From Pratylenchus scribneri (taxonomy: Eukaryota > Nematoda > Chromadorea > Rhabditida > Pratylenchidae): 64,000 bases of DNA. The notes beneath the pieces were generated by a model, which was not told the origin of the DNA, did no database searches, and saw nothing but the letters and a program-made list of their open reading frames with translations. This document shows, in pieces, positions 1 to 10,942 of the stretch. Within the stretch, counting starts at the first letter, position 1. Every line of letters starts with the position of its first letter. The stretch lies in NCBI GenBank assembly GCA_030063045.1, contig JAQSEB010000002.1, positions 4,340,001-4,404,000 of the forward strand, in the 5' to 3' direction. The position numbers and the translations under genes were made by a program.

Positions 1-59
1 TGCCCTCAAGGGACGTGAGCATTCAAATTTATTATGATCCCTCAATGAGAATAAAACCT

Positions 60-330
60 GGAGAATGTATAAAAATGTTTTTCAAGTCCGCAAAACTTTT
101 CTATGGGGGTTCAAACCAGAGACCCCTAAATTCTGCAAAAGTAAAGTTGGGATGGGACTATTCATGCAAAATTTTTATGAAAAAATTTTTTAGACCAATG
201 TGTAAATAATGTATAAAAATGTTTAAACCAAGTCCGGAAAAATATTTCCCCTGTGAGCAGGTTTTCGAACCCAGACCCCCAATTTTTGCAAAAGTTATGG
301 TCTAGGTCGAAAATTTCCAAAAATTTTTTG
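60..330 (-). repeat. Two tRNA-like (SINE-type) B-box units
   Basis: Read on the minus strand, two units each carry a stretch like GCAAAAATTGGGGGTCTGGG followed by a pol III B-box-like GGTTTGAACC or GGTTCGAAAACC (near 105-125 and 250-265). The same arrangement recurs at 18070-18270, 45480-45660 and 52725-52800. They lie in the aminopeptidase intron after exon 2. No cloverleaf was found, so these are not functional tRNAs. Confidence 0.45.
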
Positions 331-384
331 GTAAAATGTTTTATAAACCCCAACCAGCCTAAACCTAGAGCCAAGAAGCTAAAC

Positions 385-772
385 CTGTCAGTATGAGCAA
401 CCACAATTGAATACCCAGCCTCATGGGGTTTGAAGGCACCGCCAACAGCGAAGGCAAAAATTGATGATTCATTCCTAAATTGACCACTTAAATTAATTAA
501 ATGTGTAATTAATGCATACTTTTTGATGTAGTACTTTCCTTTGGGCTCAACTTGGAAACGCTGCTGTTCAAATAATTCCACAAAGCCGGCATTTTTGAGG
601 ATTGTCTCAGAGCATTCAACAGCTTAATATTTGAAAATGGGATGTATTATTTAAGTTTAATTTGGACAAAACCATGAAATGGAGTCACCGATTTGTTCAA
701 AAATGAAAGAAAGTTGATTGCTGATGTGCGAATTTGTTGTTTAAAATCACCCGTAAACATTTTGCCGTTCAT
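385..772 (-). CDS. Aspartyl aminopeptidase (M18), 5' exons, duplicate copy
   Basis: Two exons on the minus strand, 772-673 (ATG at 772-770, 100 nt) and 622-385 (238 nt). They have the same lengths and phases as the first two exons of the complete gene at 13457-18743. They encode the N-terminal part of an M18 peptidase up to the metal-binding AHTD motif. Both splice sites are canonical and the frame is open. Differences from the complete copy are single-residue replacements (for example VEPKG/VEPRG, AFAVGG/AFAIGG) and no stops. The next exon would lie left of base 1, so this may be a truncated copy or the start of a second full gene. Confidence 0.8.
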
Positions 773-2183
773 TTTTGACGTCTAAGATTAAAAGAAATGA
801 GTAAATTAACTACTCATAGCCTGCTAACATTAAAATAAACTAAATTTTCATGAATAAAGAAGTTAGTAGAATAGAAGAAGATGAAAAGATTTAGGTTATT
901 TTGATGTAAAATGACAAAGTTAAATAAGTAGATAAATTTAGTGGGCTAATTTATTAAAAAGGAATGTCAGTGTCAGAATCATTTTTTATTTGGACTAATA
1001 ATGAAGACAAAAATGTGAATTAACTAATATTTCCCGAGATTAATAAGAATGCCGATATCCATCCAAGATAATAAAAAAAAAACCTTAAGATTTATTGGTC
1101 CTTCTTGTTAGATATTTTTTGAGGTGAGAGATTATGGAAAATGAGGAGTGTGAAGTTATTTTAAACATTTTGCCACAAATTAAAATATCTATTAATCATT
1201 TTAAAACAATATGAATACATCTTTTCATGAATTGAAAGAATTAACAATTTCTTGACCAATTTTAGTACTTTTTGCTTATTAGATGACCTCTATATTGAAG
1301 ATGAAATATGTTTTTTACAAATTATAGAAAAATATAAAGCAAATGACCTAGAATCTATAGAGGAGACGATTTGTAATCGCCGATACAGTACCTGGAATAG
1401 TTGGCCCATCCCATAACTTAACAAGGCAATAGCCAATCAAGGAAGGCGATATATCATCGGAACGCCCAAAGTATCTCTACAATTTGGCTATTTATTAAAA
1501 TTTAATAAAATCCAGGCTTTAAAAAAGTTACATGCTTTTGAATGTAACTAATAAACATGCCGAATATTTGTCTGAGAGGAAAAGCCACTTATTTTTATTG
1601 TTTTTGCGTTTTAAAAATAATTAGCAAAGCCACTTTTTAGAGGACATTTAGGGCTTTCAAATAGCATATCGCCTTCCTGAATTGATTGCTTCCTTCTTGA
1701 GATATACTATGGCAAAAAGAATGGATAACACATTTTAGACTTTTTATTATTGTGGCATAAAAATTGAATTTTAATTTACATTTTTTTAAACTTTCTTCCT
1801 CTTCTGAATCATTTTGGACTATAATTCGATGGAAATTTTAAAAGTCAAATTAATCGACTGCAAAATCGGGTTCGGCTGCAAAAGGCTCCAATCTTCTTCA
1901 TTCGCCTTCAGAGGCCAATCATCGTCTTTTCACTTTCAACATTCTTTTCGGAGGCCACCCCTTGACGTTTTTTTTTTCAAAACCTTGTTCCCCATTTCTT
2001 CCATTTTTTACAACTCCGGCGCTGGAGAAAAGTCGAAGACGACCCAATTTTAGTCCGTCGGGAATGGGCCCAGCTGGATCGGTTGCTGCGCATTCCTTTT
2101 CACCCCAATTTCCTGTCCTCATTCTCAAATTTGTTCCATATTTTGTCCATCCATTCACCAACGAGTGTCTTTCAACTATAATA
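773..2183. other. Intergenic region between divergent genes (copy A)
   Basis: This separates the minus-strand aminopeptidase start from the plus-strand secreted peptide start and must contain both promoters. Apart from the repeat at 1425-1715 I see only AT-rich sequence, and no ORF with coding character. A pyrimidine-rich stretch at 1900-2180 precedes the peptide start. Confidence 0.5.
1425..1715. repeat. Palindromic MITE-like repeat (GGCGATAT family)
   Basis: About 290 bp with related inverted ends. One side reads GGAAGGCGATATATCAT, the other ends GCATATCGCCTTCC, and between them lie the inverted boxes GTCCTCTA-like and TAGAGGACA. It is a family member in the intergenic part of copy A; the same site is occupied in copy B (19325-19615), so this insertion predates the duplication. 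Confidence 0.6.
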
Positions 2184-3139
2184 ATGCCATTTTTTGTTCA
2201 CTTTTTCCTTCTATTCCTCCTCCTTTCACAATTGGGAATTTTGGCCCAAAAGCGGAGGGCAACATCATTGGCAGGTATTCAAATTATATTCAAATTATTC
2301 TTTTTTTACACTTATTGAAGCCGAATCCGTTTTCAACAACCAAAAATAGTATATAATGACATAAATTTTAATTTGTAATGAATGGACATATGGCCATAAC
2401 TCACCTCCTAGGCATCTTAGAGAGCAGTAATCGATGGCTCATTCGATTCGGCAAGGTCGATTTTAATAATGGAAATGGCAATTCTGAGCAGATTTTTTCA
2501 ATTTTGAAAATGTTAAACCGGTTTAAAAACCCAAAATTTCCTTTGGTTATTAATTAGGTTTAAACCAAAAATGTTAAACCGGTTTAAAAACCCAAAATTT
2601 CCTTTGGTTATTACTTAGGTTTAAACCAAAAATGTTAAACCGGTTTAAAAACCCAAAATTTCACTTGGCCATAACTTAGTTTTAAACCAAAAATGTTAAA
2701 CCGGTTTAAAAACCCAAAATTTCACTTGGCCATAACTTAGGTTTAAATCACTTAAATCTATTAGAAATTGAAAATCTTCTAAACAAAACCCACCCTAACG
2801 AATCGATTGAGCCATAGATTAAGATTAAGGCTATAGGGCAATTAGAAGATGCCGAAACAGAATCGGTCACAACATTTAAATATATTTAAAAATTCAGTGC
2901 ATCATCATCCAATTGGGCCACCACCCCATCAACGTCGACATTCACCAATAGTGCCGCATCCCTTCAACAATAGAATTAGCCGTGCCCAACATTCTCAAGC
3001 ACTGGTTCATCCCCCAGGCATTAAACCGCCAAAAGGGGTGGCCGGCGCGCTGAATAAAGCAAAGCTGAAGGATTTTATGCGAATTGGAAGGGAAATTTTA
3101 CGAAAACGGAGGGTTTTCCGTGCCCGAGTTCGTCAATGA
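2184..3139 (+). CDS. Small secreted basic peptide, copy A (unknown function)
   Basis: I do not recognise this family. Exon 1 is 2184-2274 (91 nt), beginning ATG at 2184, and exon 2 is 2898-3139. The GT donor at 2275 and AG acceptor at 2896-2897 join in phase 1 and give 110 residues. Residues 1-21 form a strongly hydrophobic signal peptide (MPFFVHFFLLFLLLSQLGIL). Then come a KRR site, a His/Pro-rich stretch, and a C-terminal third rich in Arg and Lys (KDFMRIGREILRKRR) ending RVRQ. The whole model is preserved in copy B with only substitutions and one in-frame His codon deletion, which argues for a real protein. It could be a secreted effector, a processed basic peptide or a cuticular or gland product; the sequence cannot decide. 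Confidence 0.7.
2390..2860. repeat. 61-bp tandem array repeat (TTAAACCGGTTTAA family)
   Basis: Four tandem units of about 61 bp start near 2506, 2568, 2629 and 2689. Each contains the palindrome TTAAACCGGTTTAA and the phrase TTGGCCATAACTTAGG. Flanks common to the family are ATTCGATTCGGCA...GGTCGATTTA on the left and TCGATTGAGCCATAGATTAAG on the right. The array fills the intron of the secreted peptide gene. Copy B has three units at the same place. Confidence 0.75.
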
Positions 3140-3509
3140 TGATTGAATGTGAATTAATGGATATGGGATGAGGAAAGGATGAAGGGAAGAACATATTTTG
3201 GCCACATTTTTTCATAAATTTTTAAATTTTAATAAATAAATTTCTTCTTTTTTTTTGTTCATCGAACTATTTTGAAGGCCATGGGAATGGACGGGCATGG
3301 GGGAATGGACGGGGGGGAAAGGGGGGGGGGGGTTGCCAGGGAAACAAAATGTTGAAGGAAGAAATTGTTCTAAATTAAAATTACCCTATAAAAAATAATT
3401 ATAATTACACCTTAAAAATTAATTTCGGCCCCCAACCCAAAAATGGATGATCGGAAACGAAGAGGAGGCGAGAAGGATGTTCCAAAAAGCAGGTTCAAAA
3501 CATTTTTAT

Positions 3510-3835
3510 TTGCAACCCATAGGTTTTTGGCTCATATCTCAACGAGGTAGTTGCCAATTTAGGAAGGGATTGTACCATTTTAAAGCCCAAAGTGTCCTCT
3601 ACAAAATGGCCGATTTAAATTTTACAAAATTCAGGCTTTAAAAAAAGTTACATGTCTTTGAATGGAATAAACCCGAATTTGTTTTGTTGGAGGAAAATCC
3701 GCTTATTTTACAAATTATTTTAACATTTCAAAAAAATAATTAGAATTGGCCACTTTTTAGAGGAAATTTAGGACTTTCAAATGGCATATCGCCTTACTGA
3801 ATTTGGTTGCTTCCTTCTTGGGATATGGCCGAAAG
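3510..3835. repeat. Palindromic MITE-like repeat (GGCGATAT family)
   Basis: Same family as 1425-1715, here inside intron 1 of the truncated WDR60-like copy. It runs from the CTCAACGAGGTAG side to the GCATATCGCCTTACTG side. The orthologous position in copy B (21325-21635) is also occupied. Confidence 0.55.
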
Positions 3836-5535
3836 AATGGATCAGATACTGAATTCTTGTTTTGTGAACAATTTGACCAATTTTTAAGGAGCACAAAAGA
3901 AAAGAAAGAATCAACAATGAAAGGAAGCAGCCTCAAAATGAAGGAAGAAAAGCTGAAAGAGCCGAAGAAGATTAGTAAACGGGATGAGGCAATTTTGGCA
4001 CCAAAAAAGGCAGAAAAAGGGAGAAAAACAGAGGAAGAAAATGGACGAATTAGAAGGCCGGAACGAAGAATGGAGGAAGAAAAGGGAAAGAAAGGCAAAA
4101 AGGAAGATGAAAAAATGAAGAAGAAGGAAGAAGAAAAGTTGACGAAGAAAAAAGAGGAAGAGGAAGTGGAAGAATTTTATGAAGATGATTTTGAAGACTA
4201 TGAAAGCGATTTTGAGGCAGATGAAGAGGAGGAAGAAGTGAAGAATGGAGTAGGAGGAAAGGTTGGGAAAATATTTAAGTTGCCGAAAAAAGGAATAAAT
4301 TTGGAGAGAACTTTTTCTTCGAAAAATAAATCCTTTTTTGAGGCCATATAATTTAGCATTTGAGGCCCCATTTAAGTTAGCCATAACAAATTGTTTGGAC
4401 TTAATTAAATTAGTTTTCAAGTTAGCTTAAGATTAGGACTCAGGACTATAGGCATAGGAATAGGAATCTAAACAAAAAAATGATTTGACAGAGTTTTATG
4501 GCCTCAAATAATGCTGATTTTTTGACACGAAAAGTTTTCTGAAATTTTAAAAATAAGGTTGAATTGGCCATAAATGGAACTACTGATGCCGCCGTAGAAG
4601 AAGAAAAATCACTGCTGATGAGGCCATATAATTTGGCCAAAACTAAAAGTGTTGAGGTTTAAGATTTGGTTTTAGGGACTGGCAATGAGTTAAAGACTTT
4701 CGTCTCTAAAGCATAGGAATCTTAAAATAGCTTGATTTCTCAAGTTTTATGGCCTTTAAGATTAAGAAAATTTTTCGGCAAATACAAAATCCTTTTCAGT
4801 AAATTATAAATACTAAATTTAAGGTTGAATTGGCCGTAAATGGAAATGCCGTAGAAGAAGAATCGCTGCTGATGAAGAAATTGGCAGCAGCCAGAAATAA
4901 CAACGAAAATGCCCGGAGGGATCAATCATCATTTGGGCCAGTGGAAAATGGAAGAGAAATGGCACCAAAAGCAATGGAATTCGTTGTGGAACAACAAAGG
5001 GAATTGTCAATTGGGAAACGGAAAATGGAAGAGGAAGAAGGAGGAATGGAAAGGAACAAAAAATGGATGATGGATTATTACAGGGAGGTGGCCGGACAAA
5101 ATGAGCACAAGAAACAGGTCCATTATTGGGCATCATTGGGAAGATTTAGCCAGAATTTGGCAGCCATTTGGGAGAATTTGGCCAAAATTTGCCATTATTT
5201 AGAAAATTTAGTATGTCTAAATTTGGCATTAGCTACCATTTTCGGGAATGGTTGATTAGCATTGGCCACTATTAGGGATTTGGTTCAACCATTGTCAATT
5301 TTAGGCAATTTTAGTCTAGATTTACGGCATTTTCCGCCCTAGATTTGCCATTATTTTATTAGAGGATTTACATTGAAATTTTTCACCATTCGGAGGGACC
5401 ACTGGATCAGAATTTTACATTGGAATTGGAATTAGCCATTATCGGGAGATTTTGGCCAGAATTTATCATTAGCATTTTACCACTTTTTGAGAGAGGGGAA
5501 TTTTGACCAGAGAATACAATTGGGGGATTTGTTGG

Positions 5536-6250
5536 CAGGGGTGTGCACGGGCCGGCCCGATCCGGGCCTAAGCCCGGCCCGGCCCGGCCCGGGCCGGGCC
5601 GGGCCTAGTTGGTGGCGGGCCGGGCCGGGCCGGGCCTGGATCGAAGCGGGCCGGGCTTAGGCCCGGAAGCCCGGTATGAAATTCATCCGCAAAACAATCA
5701 CTTTTTTATTAAAATTTTAAACTTTTTTTTTGAAATTTTAAATAAAATTTATTTTTTTCTAATCATTTTTGCACAATTTCTTTTCCATTTTAGTACTTGT
5801 TCATTTTGTATCCTATTTTTTGATGAGAAAGAAATGTGAAGGGTCCCATTGTTGGTGTAGGGAATATGGTTAGGATCATTAGATTACCTGGGATATATAC
5901 TATCACTGATTGACATTGACCATTCATAATCATAACCCGAATCCTGATGACCCAAAAAGGGGACCCTTCAGCCTTCACTTTTTCTCAGTTTACTCAAAAT
6001 ACTTCATTTTTTTTAAATTGCTTCGAAGAATTATCAAATTATACCAAAAAATTTAAGGTGAAAAAATTTTTTTAAAAATTTAAGGTGAAAAATTTTTTTT
6101 TAAAATTTACTACCCGGGCTTTCGGGCCCGGCCCGGCCCGGGCCGGGCCGGGCCGGGCCAAAGCAAAAAATCGTCGGGCCGGGCCGGGCCGAGTGTGGGT
6201 GGGCCCGGGCCGGGCCGGGCCCGGATTTCTTAGGCCCGTGCACACCCCTG
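5536..6250. mobile_element. hAT-like non-autonomous DNA transposon, GC-rich
   Basis: Terminal inverted repeats of 18 bp, CAGGGGTGTGCACGGGCC, are perfect at both ends. They are flanked by an 8-bp target duplication TTTGTTGG (5528-5535 and 6251-6258). TIRs starting CAGGG with 8-bp duplications are typical of hAT elements. Inside each end is a dense GGGCCGGGCC array. The centre is AT-rich and has no transposase reading frame. It sits in intron 3 of the truncated WDR60-like copy and has no counterpart in copy B. Confidence 0.88.
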
Positions 6251-7242
6251 TTTGTTGGCCAGTTTTGTCACTATTGGAAGTGATTTAGCCAGAATTATGG
6301 ATAACATTTACCCATAGAAAGACTTTAATCAGAATTTATCATTGGCATTTTCAACTACTGGGCGATTTTTGGCCTAAATTTGTCATTTTAATTTGCAACT
6401 ATTTTTTGGGAATTTTAGTCGGAATTTGGAATTGGCATTTTCCAATATTGGGAAAATTTAGCTAAATTTGCCATTGGCATTTGCAGATGGGAACACAAAC
6501 TGATGGACCGGACTTGAATGTTGGCTGCCAGACGGAAAGGCCAAAAATAGAGGAAAGGCAAATTCAATCGGGTGAAATGATTGAATCAGAAGGAGGGGAA
6601 CAGAGGCCGACTGATCAACGGAAGAGACTGACATTTTTGAAGGAGACTAGCCAGGTGAGTAGAAATTGGTCTAGGCCATAAAATTCCAGCACATTCAAAA
6701 TTCTATAAAGAAAAAATTTTTAACCTTTCCTATTCCCTATTGGATTGTTCGAGGTAAAAATAGTGGGAAAATGGGAATTAATTTTAGAATATTAATTAGC
6801 AAAAAAATAAACTTTTAATTAATTATAATTGACCATAAAATATTTATGTAATTGAACCCATATAATCGAGTAAAAAAAGGGAAAAAGAAACATTGACATT
6901 CCCTCAGGGCACTTTCTTCCCATCTCAACAAAATTTTGATTGGTTAATTGTCGGACTTTTGGATAGTCTCGACAACACCCATAGTGAAATCACCGTGTAT
7001 CAGTTTATTTTGTGCAAAATACAAAATCGGTGACGGTGAAATGTCCCATTGGGAGAAAGCGCAAATCGGTAGCAGCGGTTGGCGTGATCGTTTATCGCGA
7101 TAGCCATATAGAATTCTTCCATTTGGGAACGCAACTAAAATTGTAATAAAAAGTATTTACTTTTTATTACATTTTTTTTACATATTCTACTTTATACCCT
7201 TTCACTTGGAGATCTACTATAGTTGGACACTTCTCTTTGTCT

Positions 7243-7558
7243 CTACAATCCAAATGCAAACCGTTTCAAATCACCCTCCGTAAATTCATGTTTGCGGATG
7301 TTTTCCATTGTCGATTCTCGATCTTCATATGATGCTAATGCACCGACAATATGTTTTGAGTGGTCTCCGATGCAACGGCCGCAAACGAAAACCTATATTT
7401 GAATTAATGTTTAGTTTTTTTTTCCAAAAAAATACTTTAGTCACATTTTCTTCAGTAGAACATGTCTTACACATATATTCTAATTTTGAATCGCAAATCT
7501 GACAATCAATTTCGAACAAATCTTTCACCGAATTGAGTTCGATATTTAATTTTAAGTT
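7243..7558 (-). CDS. B-box-type zinc finger protein fragment
   Basis: Two exons on the minus strand, 7558-7445 and 7392-7243 (stop TAG), join in phase 0. The joined product shows CQICDSKLEYMCKTCS and then VFVCGRCIGDHSKH. This spacing of Cys and His suggests a B-box zinc finger as in TRIM-type proteins; the tail EDRESTMENIRKHEF fits a helix after the box. No ATG is seen upstream in frame (a TAA lies just before 7558), so the 5' end is either an unseen exon or lost. No RING, coiled coil or SPRY domain was found nearby. Confidence 0.5.
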
Positions 7559-7731
7559 TTATGGATCATTTCTCAATAAATGAATATTTGGTAAACATTA
7601 AACAACATTTAAAATCAATATTTTAAATCCCTCAAAAATCAAAACATTCGCATAATAAAATTCAATAATGCAAAAAATGTCATCGCAACATTGTGTCAAA
7701 TCATTTTAAAAATCAAATTCATCATTGTGCT

Positions 7732-8927
7732 TCACAATTGTTCTGTTCCCAAAATGTCCAAACAGAATTTGCGTCTGTAGTAAGAGATTTGTTGTTGGTC
7801 AAAGCTGTTGATCGGCTTCCCATTGGCAATGCAATGGGCGAACAGCAATGAAAATATTCCGCAATCCGTACTGGAAAAATATGAAATAAATTAATTTAAT
7901 TAATTTTTATGCCAACTTCATGCGCTGTTGTGGAACATCAAAACGCTCCTTGCAATTATTTCCCAATCATTCCCGGCTAAGATATCGCTCGGCATTTTGT
8001 TGTTCAGCCACAGTGGAGAGTAGACGCCTGTGAAAATGATTGATTAAAAAAATGCTTAAAAAACCAACCAAATTGTTTTCATGTATTCTTGCTTATATTT
8101 TCTGTTGCTTTCTTTGTCCTTCGATGAAAATGAATCCATTGTGTAGATGCTGCGATTTTTGATTTCGATGACGATCATAGCCCAATGTTTGCCGTAAAGA
8201 AGTGCCGGCGCGAAGATTATTTCGGCGTCTTTCAATTGCCAGGATACAAATGGATGCCCCCTTTTCCTTCTGAAGTTTTCAATTGTCCGGATTGAAATGA
8301 AGAAAATATTGCGGCGTGGTGAATTTACGATGATAATAGAGAGGAGGCAATCCATTACTAAAAAAATGAAATATTTATAATTGCGAAACAATCATTGAAA
8401 AATGAAAATTGCGAAAAGAGTATTGAAAATTGCTAAAAGTTTATAACGGTTTAGTAGTTTGCCCAAAATCCACAAAACATATACCATTGGATAGAGCTCG
8501 ACAAGACGCGTCGAATGGTATATAATTTGTCACGGTTTAATTGGTTTTGAACCAAATTCCATAAAATGGTTTAAGTGGTTTAAAACCCTTAATTTTTGAT
8601 AAACCACGACAAAATATACACCAATCTATGCGTCTTGACAAGTTCTATCGATTGTGTGTAAGGTTTGGGGGTCTAGGGCAAACCATTGAATTGTTATATT
8701 TCGCCTTTTTCAATACTCTTTTTGCATCATTGTTTTTTTTATTTTTTTAACTTAAATAGCAAAACTCACAATCTAATGTCACGCATTTTCCATCTCGCAA
8801 TCCTTTGAGGTCCTTGTAATCCTCGATGCCTCTGCTCCATGATCCGGATCTGGCAACTTTGCTCTTCTTAAAAAGCGTCCAGAAGTCATCCCGGTCGTAC
8901 ACGGCTGGCAATTTTTTTCTCCATGTG
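7732..8927 (-). pseudogene. Ulp1/SENP-like cysteine protease (C48), probably inactivated
   Basis: Minus-strand exons at about 8927-8770, 8357-8069, 8027-7926 and 7870-7732 assemble a C48 (SUMO/NEDD8 protease type) catalytic domain. It has GKHWAMIVI (catalytic His), YTMDSFSS (catalytic Asp), RLLSTVAEQQ, FDVPQQ and TDCGIFSLLFAHCIANG (catalytic Cys), ending at a TGA at 7734-7732. The phases agree throughout. However, an in-frame TGA at 7969-7967 interrupts SRE|LGNN where family members often have Trp, and the donor after 7926 would be a weak GC site. A Ser/Glu-rich stretch at 9000-9090 (-) may be an upstream exon but joins out of phase. Either a single-base lesion or a sequence error; all three catalytic residues are present. 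Confidence 0.72.
8440..8700. repeat. GACGCGTC-core repeat, intron of the C48 gene
   Basis: A palindromic repeat with two inverted cores: AAGACGCGTCGAATGGTATA near 8505 and the reverse-oriented ATGCGTCTTGACAAG near 8625. Between them are AACCATTT/AAACCACTT-type boxes. It lies in the intron between the C48 exons. Confidence 0.6.
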
Positions 8928-8999
8928 GTGTTACATGGTTATAGTCATAAAATTTAATTACAATTTAAAACATTATAAAAAATCTAACTCACTATCATC

Positions 9000-10430
9000 A
9001 CATAATTCTTCTTCACTGCTGCTACTTTCTTTATCAGCACCTGGTCTGCTGTAGATCGAGCTGCCCGAATCAGAATCCGATCCATTACCTCCTCAGGAAA
9101 TTTGGTTCAAAATTAATTTGTGAAGAATCAGTTATAAGTATACATTGCGCCGGTTTTTCCCAAATCGAAGCTGTCGGCCAAAAGGCGGTCAAAATTGGGA
9201 TGTAATGTCACGGGGGATATACCGTAGCCGATAGGAAAATGGCACCAAAAGAAGAAGGGGGAAGATTGGTCGATGCAGGTGCCCCAACCTCCAATGAATA
9301 GGAAGGGGAATTGGGACAAAAGATGGAAAGGGATGGCTCAAAATGGACAAGGAAAAGAGGCGGAAATTCTGTTTACAATTCCCCTGCTGCTAAATCAGTC
9401 CATACTCCTCCAAAGCAGAGGGAAGGGTCACCGGAGTGGAATGGGATGAACAGGAGAAAGGGAAGAGGATGGCCCAAAAAGTACGGCTGGCGGATGCCAC
9501 TGGGCCCAGAGGGGACAAAGGAGGGGGAAGATCGGATGGAATTGGAAGCAAAGAAGAGGAAGAAGGGGGCAAGCTATTCAATTTGGCCGGGTAGCTGGCG
9601 CAAGGAAGGTGGAAAAGTTCGGAAGGAGGGGGAAGGTGGAAGGGTCGCCGAAGGGTGAAGCGATTGGGCTGGGCCACCCTGCCAGCGATGAACAAAAGGA
9701 AGGATGCCCGGATGGTGCGAGCAACCAAAAATGGCAGCCGGGCGCTGAATAAGTAAGAAAAACCTAGCTGCTGGGAAGGGAGGAGGGGGGGGGGGGGTGG
9801 TGGTGGAAGGGTCGCCGAAGGGTGAAGCGATTTGGGCCACCCTGCCAGCGGTGAACAAAAGGAAGAATGTCCGGATGGTGCGAGGAACCAAAATGGTGGC
9901 CAAGGCCAGTGGAATTCGGGGCCAAGGGGAAGAGGAACAAGGAACAGCAAAAGGATGATGACCTATGGGGAAATTGTGATGTTTGGTGATGATGGGGAGG
10001 GGAAAATGAGCGCCCGGCGGCTGTTGGGAAAATGCGGAAATCAAAGAAGAGAAGTGGGGAACAAAAATGGCAATGAGCTGTTAGGAATCCATTGAATTTA
10101 CAATTTATGTCCCAAGAAAGGATAGAAATTATTGAGAAATAGAATGGGGATTGAAATGTGCCTGGAAGGGAAAAAATCAGGGGAATTATGCCTAAAAGGA
10201 GGGCAAGGGAAGGGGGCAATAAATTTGGGGGAAATAATGAGAAAAGAAGGAAGGGATAGGATTCAGGACAGTGGGGTAGGGGGAAGAATGGGAAAGGGGG
10301 CACACAGGGCTTCAACTGTTGCTCTCTTCTGGGGGGCCACGAAACATCGGATGCGCGAGACGCTGAAGTTGGAAGGATCTTATGTGTTGACATCTTAATT
10401 TTGAAATTTGAATTGGATAAATTCATTTAA
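9000..10430. other. G-rich region with no assignable gene
   Basis: The plus strand is strongly G/purine-rich, with runs of G near 9786 and 9794. Open frames on both strands are Pro- or Gly/Lys-rich and shift between frames, as expected from biased composition. Part of it is internally duplicated: the stretch GGGTCGCCGAAGGGTGAAGC occurs near 9640 and 9815. A minus-strand frame at 9319-9128 (ends GAMYTYN) has some protein-like character but no domain I recognise. Confidence 0.4.
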
Positions 10431-10741
10431 ATTTCAATTGGGCGGGGATACAATCACAACAGAGGCGGAGTGAGGGGGAAAGCGGATCAACTTTACAAGT
10501 ATTTGGAAGCAATGAGGGAAAAGGAGTGCATCATAGATGTACAACATGTCATATGACAACAGCCACCATTGCCCACCGTGGATACTCAATGGACCGCCGA
10601 TGATTGGAAGAATGAAGAGCAATTAAATCAAATCCATATTTTTGTTTGTTGTTGCCGGCAAGAAAACTTGCGGCAAGGAAATTGCTGGCAATAAGTATGG
10701 ACAAGGCCTAAAATCAAGCACAGATGACCCGAATGGGATGT

Positions 10742-10759
10742 GGGGGGGGGGGGGGGGGG
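10742..10759 (+). repeat. Poly-G tract (18 G)
   Basis: Eighteen consecutive G on the plus strand in an otherwise AT-rich intergenic stretch (10623-10942) where I see no gene. Confidence 0.9.
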
Positions 10760-10942
10760 ACCCTTTACTTTCCCCCTTTCTCCACAAAAAGGGAACCCCC
10801 AAACCATATACCTAAATAAGTATTTATTGATTACTGGTTTAGTTAATGAAATAATAAAAATTAGATGATGCGTATTTCAATTAATTTATCGGATTATCAA
10901 AGAAATTCAACAACAAATATATTATTGTGATGAATGGAATGT

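Larger units (their letters stand above)
3443..6654 (+). pseudogene. Truncated duplicate of WDR60-like dynein-2 intermediate chain (exons 1-4)
   Basis: Exons 3443-3492, 3889-4261, 4824-5117 and 6487-6654 match exons 1-4 of the complete gene at 21247-29364 in phase and closely in length (exons 1, 2 and 4 identical in length). Splice sites are canonical and the frame is open for 295 codons. The start is MDDRKRRGGEKD; a Lys/Glu-rich region with an acidic EDDFEDYESDFE segment follows, then an MGTQTD motif. The duplication ends 270 bases into the next intron, so all WD40 exons are missing. Reading into the intron gives a stop seven codons on. It is broken as a dynein chain. It could still express an N-terminal fragment, because no internal stop has accumulated. 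Confidence 0.8.
1..6924. repeat. Segmental duplication, copy A
   Basis: The sequence from base 1 is collinear with 17600-24050, including intron and intergenic sequence, and stays alignable until 6924, where the copies diverge abruptly. The last 270 bases after the shared exon (6655-6924) look identical or nearly so to 23781-24050. Copy A carries aminopeptidase exons 1-2 (-), the secreted peptide gene (+) and WDR60-like exons 1-4 (+). Its left edge lies outside the window, so I cannot say whether the rest of the aminopeptidase was copied too. Copy A has a 715-bp transposon that copy B lacks. Confidence 0.93.

Noticed and set aside
162..581. A 139-codon minus-strand open frame read straight through
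   Set aside because: The part after the AHTD motif runs past a good GT donor (384-383) into intron; only 622-385 is exon.
1962..2318. A 118-codon frame including the signal peptide region
   Set aside because: It starts in another ATG far upstream in pyrimidine-rich sequence and runs through the GT donor at 2275; the downstream ATG at 2184 with splicing is conserved in both copies.
5609..6288. Gly/Pro/Arg-rich frames
   Set aside because: They come from GGGCCGGGCC arrays inside a transposon.
9128..9319. Possible SPRY-type secreted protein fragment (minus strand)
   Set aside because: Length and spacing do not match SPRY motifs, and no neighbouring exons were found.
9390..9950. Pro-rich minus-strand open frames
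   Set aside because: Produced by purine-rich plus-strand composition; several overlapping frames are equally open and none shows a domain.
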